From NCBI GenBank assembly GCA_017410365.1, contig JAFQQY010000047.1, forward strand, positions 62,001-126,000: a DNA stretch of 64,000 nt. The letters run 5' to 3'. Shown in pieces: positions 26,968-35,888 of this stretch. The notes below the pieces were generated by a model. It saw only the letters and a list, made by a program, of their open reading frames with translations. It had not been told where the DNA came from and ran no database searches. The position numbers and the translations under genes were made by a program. The first letter of the stretch is position 1. Each line of letters opens with the position of its first letter. Source of the stretch: Prevotella sp. (lineage in GTDB: Bacteria; Bacteroidota; Bacteroidia; Bacteroidales; Bacteroidaceae).

Positions 26968-28449
26968 ATGACTATTGATGAATTAAACAATATCATAGCT
27001 TCAGATGAAGACTACCGCATAGAGCGAACCATATCGACTGGAGATATGGACAAGTTTCAGGAAGCGATATGTGCTTTTGCCAATGATATGCCAGGTTCTC
27101 GACAAAAGGGCTATTTGCTTATAGGAGTAAAGGACAATGGTGATATTGCAGGATTGCAAGTTACCGACACGCTGATGAAAAGAATAAGCGGCATACGTTC
27201 TGATGGAAATATACTTCCTTTGCCGATGATGACCACAGAGAAAGTAACAACAGAACAAGGGGATGTGTTGGTTGTAGAAGTAACTCCCTCGTTCGATACC
27301 CCAGTACGCTACCGTGGCAGAACATTTATTCGCATAGGCCCTCGCAGGGATATTGCTACGGTTGATGAAGAACGCATCCTTTCTGAACGATGCGCTTCAA
27401 GTCTGCCTACGTTCGATACTCGTCCTTGCCGTGAGGCAACGATTGATGATATACATACGGATATTATTATTGCTGAATATTTACCCAAGGCAATAGATCC
27501 CGATGTGCTGGTTGACGACCATCGCTCTTTGAAAGAACAATTGGCTTCTCTACGATTGTATAATCTGACATACGACAGCCCTACCTATGCGGCAATGATA
27601 ATGTTTGGTCGTAATCCTAAATATTTTATCCCTGGAGCCTATATCCAGTTTGTACGCTTCAATGGCGACAACAATGGAGGGAGCATTCTCAATGAACGCC
27701 GTTTTGCAGGTTGCTTGTATAAGATTTTGCCAGAACTGGAGAACTTTATTCGTGACGGTATCGTTACCCAGCGTCCGGTATCCATCAGCATTCTTCGGGA
27801 AAAGAATGTATTGAACTACCCATATAAGGCATTGCGCGAATTGTTAATGAATGCGGTAATGCATCGTGACTATCAGTCGAATATGCCAACACGCCTTTAC
27901 CAATACGACAATCATATTGAGATAATGAATCCTGGTGGCTTGTATGGGCAAGCCCGTCCGGAAAACTTCCCTAATGTGAACGATTACCGCAATAGCGTCA
28001 TCGCCGAAATGATGCGTACGCTTAACTACGTGAACATGTTCAATCATGGTGTGGGCGAAGTTTTTGAATTGCTTGAAAAGAACGGAAGTCCTAAAGCCAT
28101 TTTCAATGTAGGTCTTCTGACTGCTTTCAGTGTTGTAGTAAATGAACCCGAAGAACCGAACTTGTCACAAGCTTGTCACCAACTTGTCACCAACTTGTCA
28201 CCACAGGTAAAATCGTTGATAATCAGTTTGGAAGACAAAAAAATGTCAGCATCCGAGCTTCAGCTTGTCACCAACTTGTCACCTCTTAGCAAGCGCTTGT
28301 TCAGGAAGCAATACATCACCCCAGGCGTGGAAGCAGGGTTGATAAATCTGACCAATCCAGACACCCCTCGTCATCCTAAACAAAAGTATTACCTGACAGA
28401 ACAGGGGATGAAAGTTCTGGATATGCTTTTGAATGAGAAACAGAAGTAA
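26968..28449 (+). CDS. AlbA_2 (Schlafen-like) domain protein with RecG-like/HATPase_4 region, putative regulator
   Basis: 493 residues, cytoplasmic. Residues ~12-130 are an AlbA_2 domain (RIERTISTGDMDKFQEAICAFAND, KGYLLIGVKDNGDIAGL, VRYRGRTFIRIGPRRDIA). Residues ~275-370 are the 'RecG-like' ATP-binding segment (PYKALRELLMNAVMHRDYQ, YDNHIEIMNPGGLYG, MMRTLNYVNMFNHGVGE). A winged-helix-like end follows. Such proteins are common, poorly understood accessory genes, often called transcriptional regulators or helicases; related Schlafen proteins act in RNA cleavage and defence. The stretch 28161-28283 encodes repeats of 'QLVTNLSP', from 11-bp units (cttgtcaccaa), an apparent in-frame expansion. Flanked by copies of a palindromic repeat, suggesting acquisition or local rearrangement. 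Confidence 0.8.
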   Translation: MTIDELNNIIASDEDYRIERTISTGDMDKFQEAICAFANDMPGSRQKGYLLIGVKDNGDIAGLQVTDTLMKRISGIRSDGNILPLPMMTTEKVTTEQGDVLVVEVTPSFDTPVRYRGRTFIRIGPRRDIATVDEERILSERCASSLPTFDTRPCREATIDDIHTDIIIAEYLPKAIDPDVLVDDHRSLKEQLASLRLYNLTYDSPTYAAMIMFGRNPKYFIPGAYIQFVRFNGDNNGGSILNERRFAGCLYKILPELENFIRDGIVTQRPVSISILREKNVLNYPYKALRELLMNAVMHRDYQSNMPTRLYQYDNHIEIMNPGGLYGQARPENFPNVNDYRNSVIAEMMRTLNYVNMFNHGVGEVFELLEKNGSPKAIFNVGLLTAFSVVVNEPEEPNLSQACHQLVTNLSPQVKSLIISLEDKKMSASELQLVTNLSPLSKRLFRKQYITPGVEAGLINLTNPDTPRHPKQKYYLTEQGMKVLDMLLNEKQK

Positions 28450-28654
28450 CTGGCAAAGTATTCACATTCACATACATCTCAAAAGGAAGACCGAAATCAG
28501 TGAAAACTCTGTAACTCTCTCTGAGGATGGAAAGTACCCCTTTCGTCTTGCTTATATGTAAAAATACCGTCGTCATGTAAGTTGTTTGCAAACTGGAATC
28601 GTGTATAAATATGCATTTACCGGGTGCTCTGTTTATCAAGAACGGTTAGTTCTT

Positions 28655-28720
28655 TAGCCAAGAAGTGCCAGTTCTCGATGAGAGATCTGGCACTTCTTGC
28701 ATCGAGATCTGGCATTTCTT
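28655..28720. repeat. Palindromic repeat downstream of the AlbA_2 gene
   Basis: 28655-28686 repeats the element at 26737. Perfect 13-bp inverted arms caagaagtgccag (28659-28671) and ctggcacttcttg (28687-28699) are followed by a third, partial unit (ctggcatttctttg) ending near 28722. A 66-codon minus-strand frame across it is judged fortuitous. The rest of 28450-29030 is a non-coding spacer with a pyrimidine-rich stretch near 28830-28880. Confidence 0.75.
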
Positions 28721-28898
28721 TGCGTGGCTTTTGTAATCCTTTGGTTTCTAATAGGTTATAAAGGTGGATATATATGCAGTGTTTTTGTATATGTATGCTA
28801 AGAGTGGAGGCTTGCAAAGCATTCGGCTTAACTACTTAACTTCTTAATTACTTCTACTTCTTTACTCCTTAACAACCCCAAAAATAAGCATCAAAAAA

Positions 28899-28930
28899 TT
28901 TGTTAGTTTTAAGAAAAATCTCTATATTTG
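28899..28930 (+). promoter_or_regulatory. Promoter of the large surface-protein gene
   Basis: TTTG at 28899-28902, exact 20-bp spacer, TATATTTG at 28923-28930. Leader of about 95 nt before ATG 29031. Confidence 0.75.
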
Positions 28931-29030
28931 CAAAGTCAGTTACGAGTAAATGCCAAACTGCTCGTTTGCAAGACCTTAACACCTTTCTCACTCTCGATTC
29001 CAACATAATAATTAAAAACAATAGAAGCTT

Positions 29031-31697
29031 ATGAAAAAGACCTTACAAGCAATGCTCATCGCCCTCGTGGCGATAATGATGCCCATTGGAGCGTGGGCGG
29101 GAGGAACTATTACACTTTCTTTGACAATCCCTTCAACCGGACACACTACATTGTATTTAGCTTTTAACGTAGTAATCCCTGAAGGCATTACTGCCTACAT
29201 CGTGACGGAAGTGAGTATGAGTGGTGGCATTAAACTTGAACAAATCGAAGGCACCGTTATTCCTGCTAATACAGGGGTTGTGATAGAAGGAGATGAGGGT
29301 ACATATAATTTCATCTCTACAAGTAGCGCAGATGTAAATCCTGTCAATAATAATCTTCTTACAGGAAGTCCTTATGAAAAAACATTGGAAGAAGGAGATA
29401 ATGTATATTATATATTGGAGGAAAAAGATGGTGTAAATATATGGGAAAGAGCAACCGTAATACCTGCCAATAATGCTTATCTAGAATTGCCTGCATCTGA
29501 ATATGGCAATCAGGCTTCTTTATGCTTTAGTGCTCATTCATTCGATAATGGTGTGTGTAGCGTATGTGAAGCAGTTTGCACTCATCCATCTATAGAAAAT
29601 GACAAGTGTACAACATGCGAAATGACAATAGAAGCCAAGTGGGGCGCATCGAAAGATGCGTTGACCGAGTATGGTACGCTCCAAGATGCTTTCAATGCTG
29701 CCAGTGCAGAGAACAGCACAGTTGGCTATATCCAGTTGCAGAATGATATTAGTTCAGATGTAAGTTATACCATACGGGGAGGCACCTTCACCCTTGACCT
29801 TAATGGCAAGGAGTTGGTAAGCAATACTCATACTCTTGATCTCCGAGCTTGCACGGTTACACTGACGGATAATTCTGCTGGTGGTGGCGGCAAAGTGGTT
29901 TCAACGGATGGAGGTTGTTATTCAATATGGTTAGATAATGCCGAAGTCGCAAACCTCACCATAGAAAATGGTAGATATGAAGGTGCTGGTTCAGCTGTAA
30001 TCTCTGTTGAAGGTGGACAGCTAACAATCAACGGAGGTGAATTTGCTGCTTATGAAACCTCAGAGATAACAACAGTGATTGTCCGTTGTTCTGAAGAAGC
30101 TTATCTTACCATCACAGGCGGTAGTTTTGATGCAGAACGTTCTAATTATGCTATATATACATATGGCACTACAACCATTTCGGGAGGAACCTTTACCAAT
30201 AGCAAGTTTGCTACTATTGAATATAATGGTGGCTCACTACAGCTCGAAGGAAATGTTACAGGTATGACTGTTAATTATTATTCTGAAGACAGAAATATTA
30301 CTCTGCCCGAAGGCTATATTTTTTACAACACCGATGGTGAGCTGAAGGGAATAGGAGAACTGGAATCTGACAACATCTACACCATCTCAAAGCTGTTTAA
30401 GATAAGCTTTGCTGCAGGCGAGGGCGCTTCTGGCGAGATGGCAGAGGAGGAAGGTGCAGAGCTCTACACTCTGCCAGAGTGCGGTTTTACCGCACCTGAA
30501 GGCAAGATGTTTGAAGCATGGAAGGTGGGCGACGGAGAAACTACTTATCAGCCATATGAAAGGATTATGCTGACAAGCGACATTACGCTGACAGCTCTGT
30601 GGACAGATTATAAGCCGCAAATCATAATCCGCATGTTTGACAGCTATGGTGACGGATGGACAGGCAATGCAATCGTCGTGCGTAATAGCAATATGGACGA
30701 AGGCACCAAGTACACTATTGATGACGGCAGAGTAAGCATCATAAAGATAGACTATGACAAGACTAAAGATTACCTCTTCTATTGGAGCAATAATGAAGAT
30801 GAATCTGATCCTAGAGAATGTTCTTTCCAAATTTTAGTAGATGGCGAAGAGGTATATAGCGCGGCAGATAGAGATAGTGAAGACGCTACGAATTATTGTA
30901 CTGATTTCCAGGACGGCCAGTTTGTTTATGGCATAATGGCTCCTTTGACAGAGAAGGTTATCAACGATGGCGAAGTAACAGAGTTTGAAGTGTTGGGAGA
31001 CACTAAGGTAGGAACCCTTACCTACAACCGCACGCTGCCAAACCTGACATGGAACGCCCTGTATGTGCCTTTCGAGATTCCTATGACAGCTTTGGAAAAC
31101 TACGACGTGGCATACATAAACGATGTTCACAGCTATGATACAGATGGCAACGGCACCATAGATGCCATGGACATGGAGGTGATAAAGATTATGAGCGGCA
31201 CGCTCAATGCCAACTATCCTTATCTGATACGTGCTAAGAACGAAAGTGCAAAGTCGATGAATATCAATCTTACAGACGCTACGCTCTATAAGACAGAGCA
31301 TAATGGTGTATTTTTATTCACAGAGTTTAATGTATATGGCACCTATGAGCTGAAGAATCAGGAAGACAATCCGAATATCCTTGCCATTGGCGGCGATGGC
31401 TCTTGGCATAAGCTTGCTGAGGGTACAACACTCAACCCATTCCGCTTGTATCTGGAGATGCAGAACCTTGAAGGAAGTCCTGTAAAGGTGGAAGAAAGTG
31501 CTGCATCAAAGATACGCATCAAGGTGTGGGGCGAGGATAGCGATGCTACTGGCATAGAAGACAATTGTGAGTTAGGAGTTACGAGTGAGGAGTTAGGAGT
31601 TAGGAGTGAAGAGTATTATGACCTGCAGGGCCGCCGTGTGAAGAACCCTACAAAGGGCTTGTATATTGTTAATGGCAAAAAGGTGAACCTCCCCTAA
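29031..31697 (+). CDS. Large secreted repeat protein (beta-helix, Listeria-Bacteroides repeat, DSYGDGW motif), function unknown
   Basis: 888 residues. Signal peptide MKKTLQAMLIALVAIMMPIGAWA. A domain with 'VIPANTGVVIEGDEGTYNF' is followed by a Cys-rich stretch (CSVCEAVCTHPS, DKCTTCEM) and then a right-handed beta-helix-like block, ~205-440 (TIRGGTFTLDLNGKEL, LTINGGEF, LTITGGSF, TTISGGTF). Next come a Listeria-Bacteroides repeat unit (~470-530, FTAPEGKMFEAWKVGDGE), the motif MFDSYGDGWTGNAI (~545), and a tail YYDLQGRRVKNP...GLYIVNGKKV typical of Prevotella secreted proteins. Likely cell-surface or exported; ligand unknown. Bases 31569-31614 are AGGAGTT-type repeats coding ELGVTSEELGVRSEE just before the tail. 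Followed by a 58-residue gene. Confidence 0.75.
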   Translation: MKKTLQAMLIALVAIMMPIGAWAGGTITLSLTIPSTGHTTLYLAFNVVIPEGITAYIVTEVSMSGGIKLEQIEGTVIPANTGVVIEGDEGTYNFISTSSADVNPVNNNLLTGSPYEKTLEEGDNVYYILEEKDGVNIWERATVIPANNAYLELPASEYGNQASLCFSAHSFDNGVCSVCEAVCTHPSIENDKCTTCEMTIEAKWGASKDALTEYGTLQDAFNAASAENSTVGYIQLQNDISSDVSYTIRGGTFTLDLNGKELVSNTHTLDLRACTVTLTDNSAGGGGKVVSTDGGCYSIWLDNAEVANLTIENGRYEGAGSAVISVEGGQLTINGGEFAAYETSEITTVIVRCSEEAYLTITGGSFDAERSNYAIYTYGTTTISGGTFTNSKFATIEYNGGSLQLEGNVTGMTVNYYSEDRNITLPEGYIFYNTDGELKGIGELESDNIYTISKLFKISFAAGEGASGEMAEEEGAELYTLPECGFTAPEGKMFEAWKVGDGETTYQPYERIMLTSDITLTALWTDYKPQIIIRMFDSYGDGWTGNAIVVRNSNMDEGTKYTIDDGRVSIIKIDYDKTKDYLFYWSNNEDESDPRECSFQILVDGEEVYSAADRDSEDATNYCTDFQDGQFVYGIMAPLTEKVINDGEVTEFEVLGDTKVGTLTYNRTLPNLTWNALYVPFEIPMTALENYDVAYINDVHSYDTDGNGTIDAMDMEVIKIMSGTLNANYPYLIRAKNESAKSMNINLTDATLYKTEHNGVFLFTEFNVYGTYELKNQEDNPNILAIGGDGSWHKLAEGTTLNPFRLYLEMQNLEGSPVKVEESAASKIRIKVWGEDSDATGIEDNCELGVTSEELGVRSEEYYDLQGRRVKNPTKGLYIVNGKKVNLP

Positions 31698-31800
31698 CCC
31701 CTCCAAAGGAGGGGGACTTTGTCCCTTGTAATTAAAATTTTACTGAATGCCCTAATAACCGACTCTTACCTTCGGTGAGGTTAAATGGGTCTTAAACATA
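31698..31800. other. Spacer with ggagggg-type hairpin between surface protein and small gene
   Basis: cccctcc-aaa-ggagggg near 31705-31722 forms a tight hairpin but with a poor T-run. The same C-rich wording (cccctaacccctcc) resembles the element at 52340-52370. Confidence 0.5.
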
Positions 31801-31806
31801 GAATAT

Positions 31807-31983
31807 ATGAAAAAGAATTATATAAAACCAGAAATTGATATTGTGGTGCTGGCTACTGACAGCATGCTGCTGGCAGCATCAGGTTTTGAGAATGCGAATA
31901 GCGAGAAAATACCTATTGATCCAAATGAAACTGCTACCCCTACAGCCAAGGAACATGGCGGCAGCTGGGACGTTTGGGAATAA
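31807..31983 (+). CDS. 58-residue small protein, 'MKKNYIKPEI...LLAAS' type, function unknown
   Basis: Short frame not reached by a usual length cut-off: ATG 31807 to TAA 31983. It starts MKKNYIKPEIDIVVL, has a hydrophobic-to-small switch (DSMLLAASGFEN), then an acidic, Pro/Thr-rich tail ending GGSWDVWE. Small proteins beginning MKK-x-Y-x-x-P and switching at an LLA(A/G)S-like site are familiar next to large surface proteins in Prevotella and Bacteroides; their role is not established. Coding status is supported by codon pattern, position 110 nt after the surface-protein gene, and the terminator at 32049 that would end both. A secreted or processed peptide is possible. Confidence 0.65.
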   Translation: MKKNYIKPEIDIVVLATDSMLLAASGFENANSEKIPIDPNETATPTAKEHGGSWDVWE

Positions 31984-32048
31984 TAATAGCCCAATGAACC
32001 CCATGAGGCCAATTAGATCAATGAGCCTTATGAGGCCTAAACCTCCAA

Positions 32049-32077
32049 CCCCTCTCCAAAAGAGAGGGGCTTTTTTG
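32049..32077 (+). terminator. Strong rho-independent terminator after the surface-protein pair
   Basis: cccctctc (32049-32056), loop caaaa, gagagggg (32062-32069), then ctttttt (32070-32076). Confidence 0.9.
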
Positions 32078-32186
32078 TTTTCTCACAAATTGTAACGAAT
32101 TGCGGTGCTTGTGGTTTTATTTTGTCGCAAATCTGCGGGTAATTCTTACAATTTTCAAACGGAAAATAATTTTATGCAGCAATTTA

Positions 32187-32217
32187 TTGGCAGTTACAGA
32201 AAAAGAAAGTACCTTTG
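32187..32217 (+). promoter_or_regulatory. Promoter of the ilv operon
   Basis: TTG at 32187-32189, 20-bp spacer, TACCTTTG at 32210-32217; ATG of ilvD at 32263. Confidence 0.7.
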
Positions 32218-32262
32218 CACCTAATTTTCAAATATACGACACACATTATATATAATATAGGT

Positions 32263-34167
32263 ATGAAACATCAATTGAGAAGTGCTGTTTGCACAGAAGG
32301 TAGAAGGATGGCAGGAGCCCGCGCTTTGTGGGTTGCCACAGGTATGAAACGAGAGCAATTTGGCAAGCCGATTATTGCCGTCGTCAATTCTTTTACACAG
32401 TTCGTGCCAGGTCACACTCATTTGCATGAGATAGGACAGATTGTTAAGCAGGAAATAGAAGCAATGGGATGCTATGCCGCCGAGTTCAATACTATTGCCA
32501 TTGACGACGGTATAGCCATGGGGCATGACGGCATGCTTTATTCGTTGCCTTCACGCGACATAATAGCCGATTCCGTTGAATATATGGTTAATGCCCATAA
32601 GGCAGATGCCATGATTTGCATATCCAACTGCGACAAGGTTACGCCGGGTATGCTCATGGCTTCTATGCGCCTGAACATACCGACCGTGTTCTGTTCGGGA
32701 GGACCAATGGAAGCTGGCAGATGGCGCGGAGAGAATGCCGACCTTATAACGGCAATGGTGAAAGGTGCCGACCCTTCTGTAAGCGATGAGGATATGGCAG
32801 AGATAGAAAACTGCTCATGCCCTGGTTGCGGCAGCTGCTCAGGCATGTTCACCGCCAATTCCATGAACTCTCTGACCGAAGCCATCGGACTTTCTCTGCC
32901 GGGCAACGGAACGGTACTTGCCACACACACCAACCGCATAGAACTCTTCAAGGCCGCTGCCCGTCAGGTAGTAAAGAACGCCTTCGCCTATTATGAAGAC
33001 GGCGATGAGAGCGTATTGCCTCGCAATATAGCAACACGCAAGGCGTTTATGAATGCCATGGCTCTTGACATTGCCATGGGCGGAAGCACAAACACCGTGC
33101 TCCATCTGCTTGCTGTGGCACAAGAGGCTGGGGCTGAGTTCTGCATGAAAGATATTGACGAGCTGAGCCGTCGCGTGCCTTGCCTTTGCAAGTTGGCACC
33201 AAACACTCAGAAGTATAGCGTTCAGGAGTGCAACCGTGCCGGAGGTATTCTCGGCATCATGAGCGAATTGGCAAAGGGAGGTCTCATAGATGGCAGCGCC
33301 GTGCGTGTTGACGGAATGACAACGGCAGAGGCAATGGCAAAGTATGATATTACTTTGGGAGTAGACGAGTTGACAAGTAAACAAGTTGACAAGTTGACAA
33401 GTAGACAAGTAGACAAGTTAATGCCTGAAACAGATGCAAATAACTCGTCAACTCGTCAACTCGTCAACTCGTCAACCATATACTATAGTGCTCCGGGCTA
33501 CAGGTTCTCTACGAAGATGGGAAGCCAGAGCGAAGAGTGGGAGACACTCGATACCGACCGCGCCAACGGATGCATACGCGACCTTGAGCATGCATATACC
33601 AAAGACGGAGGATTGGCGGTATTGTTCGGCAACATAGCACAAGACGGTTGTGTGGTAAAGACAGCCGGCGTAGACGAAAGCATCTGGAAGTTCACAGGTC
33701 CTGCAAAGGTGTTCGATTCTCAGGAAGCCGCTTGCGAGGGCATATTGGGAGGAAAGGTTGTAAGCGGCGATTGTGTCGTGATAACCAACGAAGGTCCTAA
33801 GGGAGGTCCTGGCATGCAGGAAATGCTCTATCCTACATCGTATATCAAGAGCATGCACTTAGGAAAAGAGTGTGCCCTGATAACCGACGGCCGTTTCTCT
33901 GGCGGTACCAGCGGCTTGAGCATCGGTCATATTTCACCGGAAGCAGCATCAGGCGGCAATATCGGAAAGATAAAGGATGGCGACATCATTGAGATAGACA
34001 TTCCTAACCGCACCATAAACGTGCGCCTGTCTGACGAAGAACTGGCAGCACGTCCACAACAGCCGCTCACCCGCGACCGTAAAGTGTCAAAGGCTTTGCG
34101 CTATTATGCACAGAGCGTTTCAAGTGCCGATAAGGGTGGTGTAAGAGTGATAAATGAAGAATTTTAA
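32263..34167 (+). CDS. ilvD: Dihydroxy-acid dehydratase, with in-frame repeat insertion
   Basis: 634 residues from ATG 32263 ([21 protein letters not shown]); the frame's earlier ATG at 32215 lies inside the -7 promoter element and is rejected. Dehydrates dihydroxy-isovalerate and -methylvalerate to the 2-keto acids of valine/leucine and isoleucine. Fe-S and Mg-binding motifs are intact: [57 protein letters not shown]. Unusual: ~38 residues coded by 33361-33476 ([19 protein letters not shown]..., [12 protein letters not shown]) come from short tandem repeats and are absent from the family as I know it. They sit between the two main lobes, just before YYSAPGYRF, where a surface loop would be tolerated. 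Confidence 0.95.
   Translation: MKHQLRSAVCTEGRRMAGARALWVATGMKREQFGKPIIAVVNSFTQFVPGHTHLHEIGQIVKQEIEAMGCYAAEFNTIAIDDGIAMGHDGMLYSLPSRDIIADSVEYMVNAHKADAMICISNCDKVTPGMLMASMRLNIPTVFCSGGPMEAGRWRGENADLITAMVKGADPSVSDEDMAEIENCSCPGCGSCSGMFTANSMNSLTEAIGLSLPGNGTVLATHTNRIELFKAAARQVVKNAFAYYEDGDESVLPRNIATRKAFMNAMALDIAMGGSTNTVLHLLAVAQEAGAEFCMKDIDELSRRVPCLCKLAPNTQKYSVQECNRAGGILGIMSELAKGGLIDGSAVRVDGMTTAEAMAKYDITLGVDELTSKQVDKLTSRQVDKLMPETDANNSSTRQLVNSSTIYYSAPGYRFSTKMGSQSEEWETLDTDRANGCIRDLEHAYTKDGGLAVLFGNIAQDGCVVKTAGVDESIWKFTGPAKVFDSQEAACEGILGGKVVSGDCVVITNEGPKGGPGMQEMLYPTSYIKSMHLGKECALITDGRFSGGTSGLSIGHISPEAASGGNIGKIKDGDIIEIDIPNRTINVRLSDEELAARPQQPLTRDRKVSKALRYYAQSVSSADKGGVRVINEEF
33361..33476. repeat. In-frame short tandem repeats inside ilvD, arms complementary
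   Basis: Left part (33362-33420) is built of 'gttgacaagt/agacaagt' units. The right part (33442-33473) is (AACTCGTC)x4. The strands are complementary in sense (gacgagttgac versus gtcaactcgtc), so the RNA can fold into a long hairpin. 33436-33476 is identical to 6301-6341. The reading frame stays open. Confidence 0.9.
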
Positions 34168-34169
34168 GA

Positions 34170-35885
34170 ATGAAGAATGATATGATAACAGGTGCGGAAG
34201 CACTTATGAGAGCATTGAAGAACGAAGGAGTGACCACGATATTCGGTTACCCCGGCGGTGCCATAATGCCCGTGTTCGATGCGCTCTATGATTATACAAG
34301 AGGAGAGAATAAGGCTTTTAACCATATACTTGTTCGCCACGAGCAGGCGGCCGCTCATGCCGCTGAAGGCTATGCCCGTGTAAGTGGCGAGGTGGGCGTG
34401 TGCCTGGTTACAAGTGGCCCTGGTGCAACAAACACGTTGACAGGTGTGGCAGATGCCATGATGGATTCTACGCCGCTGGTGGTGATAGCCGGTCAGGTGG
34501 GCGTCGGTGCGCTTGGTACAGATGCCTTTCAGGAGGTTGACCTCGTAGGTTTGGCTCAGCCAATATCAAAGTGGAGCTATCAGATACGCCGTCCGGAAGA
34601 CATAGCATGGGCGGTAAGCCGTGCTTTCTACATTGCCCGTAGCGGTCGTCCAGGTCCTGTGGTGCTTGACTTCCCAAAGAATGCTCAGGTAAGCAAGACT
34701 GAGTGGATTCCGGCAAAGGTAGATTTCATCCGTAGCTACATGCCTTGTCCGAAACCAGACGAGTCGGCCATAGCAGCTGCTGCCGAACTCATAAACAATG
34801 CAGAAAAGCCATTGGTGCTTGTGGGTCAGGGCGTGGAGCTCGGCAATGCCCATAATGAACTGATAGAGTTCATAGAGAAAGCCGACCTGCCTGCTGCCCG
34901 CACTATCTTGGGCTTGTCGGCATTGCCTACTGGTCATCCGCTTAATGTAGGTATGCTGGGCATGCATGGCAACTATGCCCCTAATGTCAAGCAACAGGAG
35001 TGCGATGTGCTTATTGCCGTAGGCATGCGCTTCTCTGACCGCGTGACAGGTCCTATATCTACATACGCAAGGCAGGCAAAGGTGATACACCTTGATATAG
35101 ACAACTCGGAGATAAACAAGTGTGTGCATGCCGATGTTCCGGTGGTAGGTGATTGTAAGGTTACTCTGCCAGCCATAACACGTTTGCTCAAGAAAAACAA
35201 CCACAAGGAGTGGCGTGATAGTTTCATAGAATATAACGAGCAGGAGCTGAAGCGCGTGGTAGAACCTGCCATACACCCTACGGAAGGTCCGCTGCTCATG
35301 GGCGAGATAGTGAATGTGGTGGCAGAAGCAACCAAGGGCGATGCGATATTGGTCAACGATGTCGGTCAGAACCAGATGTTCTCAAGCCGCTATTTCAAGT
35401 ACAACAAGAAGCGCTCTATCGTTACGAGCGGCGGATTGGGTACTATGGGCTTCGGAATGCCGGCTGCCATCGGTGCCACGTTTGGTGCGCCAGAGCGTAC
35501 CGTATGCATGTTCTGCGGCGACGGCGGATTCCAGATGAACATTCAGGAACTGGGAACCATTATGGAGCAGCAGGCACCTGTAAAGATGATAATGATGAAC
35601 AACAACTATCTGGGCAACGTGCGCCAATGGCAGGATATGTTCTTCGGTCAGCGCAAGTCGTTCACACGAATGCTTAATCCGAAATACTCTCTGATAGCAG
35701 AAGCCTACGGCATACCATACGCCTTGGTAAGCGAGCGCGACCAACTGGCAGAAGCCGTAGAGAAGATGCTGAGCACCGACGGCCCTTATATCCTGGAGTG
35801 TGTCATCAAGGAAGACGATAACGTTCGCCCGATGATTCCGCCGGGAAACAGTGTAGAAGAGATGTTGCTTGAAATAGAGATATAA
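34170..35885 (+). CDS. ilvB: Acetolactate synthase, catalytic subunit
   Basis: 571 residues, 2 nt after ilvD. ThDP-dependent condensation of pyruvates to acetolactate (or acetohydroxybutyrate). Motifs: FGYPGGAIMPVFDAL, the catalytic Glu region RHEQAAAHAAEGYAR, FAD/central domain GMLGMHGNYAPNVK, and ThDP motif GDGGFQMNIQELGT...NNNYLGNVRQWQD. Full length. ATG 34170 is used (MKNDMITGAEAL); the ATG at 34182 is an alternative. Confidence 0.97.
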   Translation: MKNDMITGAEALMRALKNEGVTTIFGYPGGAIMPVFDALYDYTRGENKAFNHILVRHEQAAAHAAEGYARVSGEVGVCLVTSGPGATNTLTGVADAMMDSTPLVVIAGQVGVGALGTDAFQEVDLVGLAQPISKWSYQIRRPEDIAWAVSRAFYIARSGRPGPVVLDFPKNAQVSKTEWIPAKVDFIRSYMPCPKPDESAIAAAAELINNAEKPLVLVGQGVELGNAHNELIEFIEKADLPAARTILGLSALPTGHPLNVGMLGMHGNYAPNVKQQECDVLIAVGMRFSDRVTGPISTYARQAKVIHLDIDNSEINKCVHADVPVVGDCKVTLPAITRLLKKNNHKEWRDSFIEYNEQELKRVVEPAIHPTEGPLLMGEIVNVVAEATKGDAILVNDVGQNQMFSSRYFKYNKKRSIVTSGGLGTMGFGMPAAIGATFGAPERTVCMFCGDGGFQMNIQELGTIMEQQAPVKMIMMNNNYLGNVRQWQDMFFGQRKSFTRMLNPKYSLIAEAYGIPYALVSERDQLAEAVEKMLSTDGPYILECVIKEDDNVRPMIPPGNSVEEMLLEIEI

Positions 35886-35888
35886 GTT

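Noticed and set aside
28617-28817. 66-codon minus-strand frame
   Set aside because: Its central part is entirely the palindromic repeat at 28655-28722 and the rest is low-information spacer; more likely a repeat artefact than a gene.
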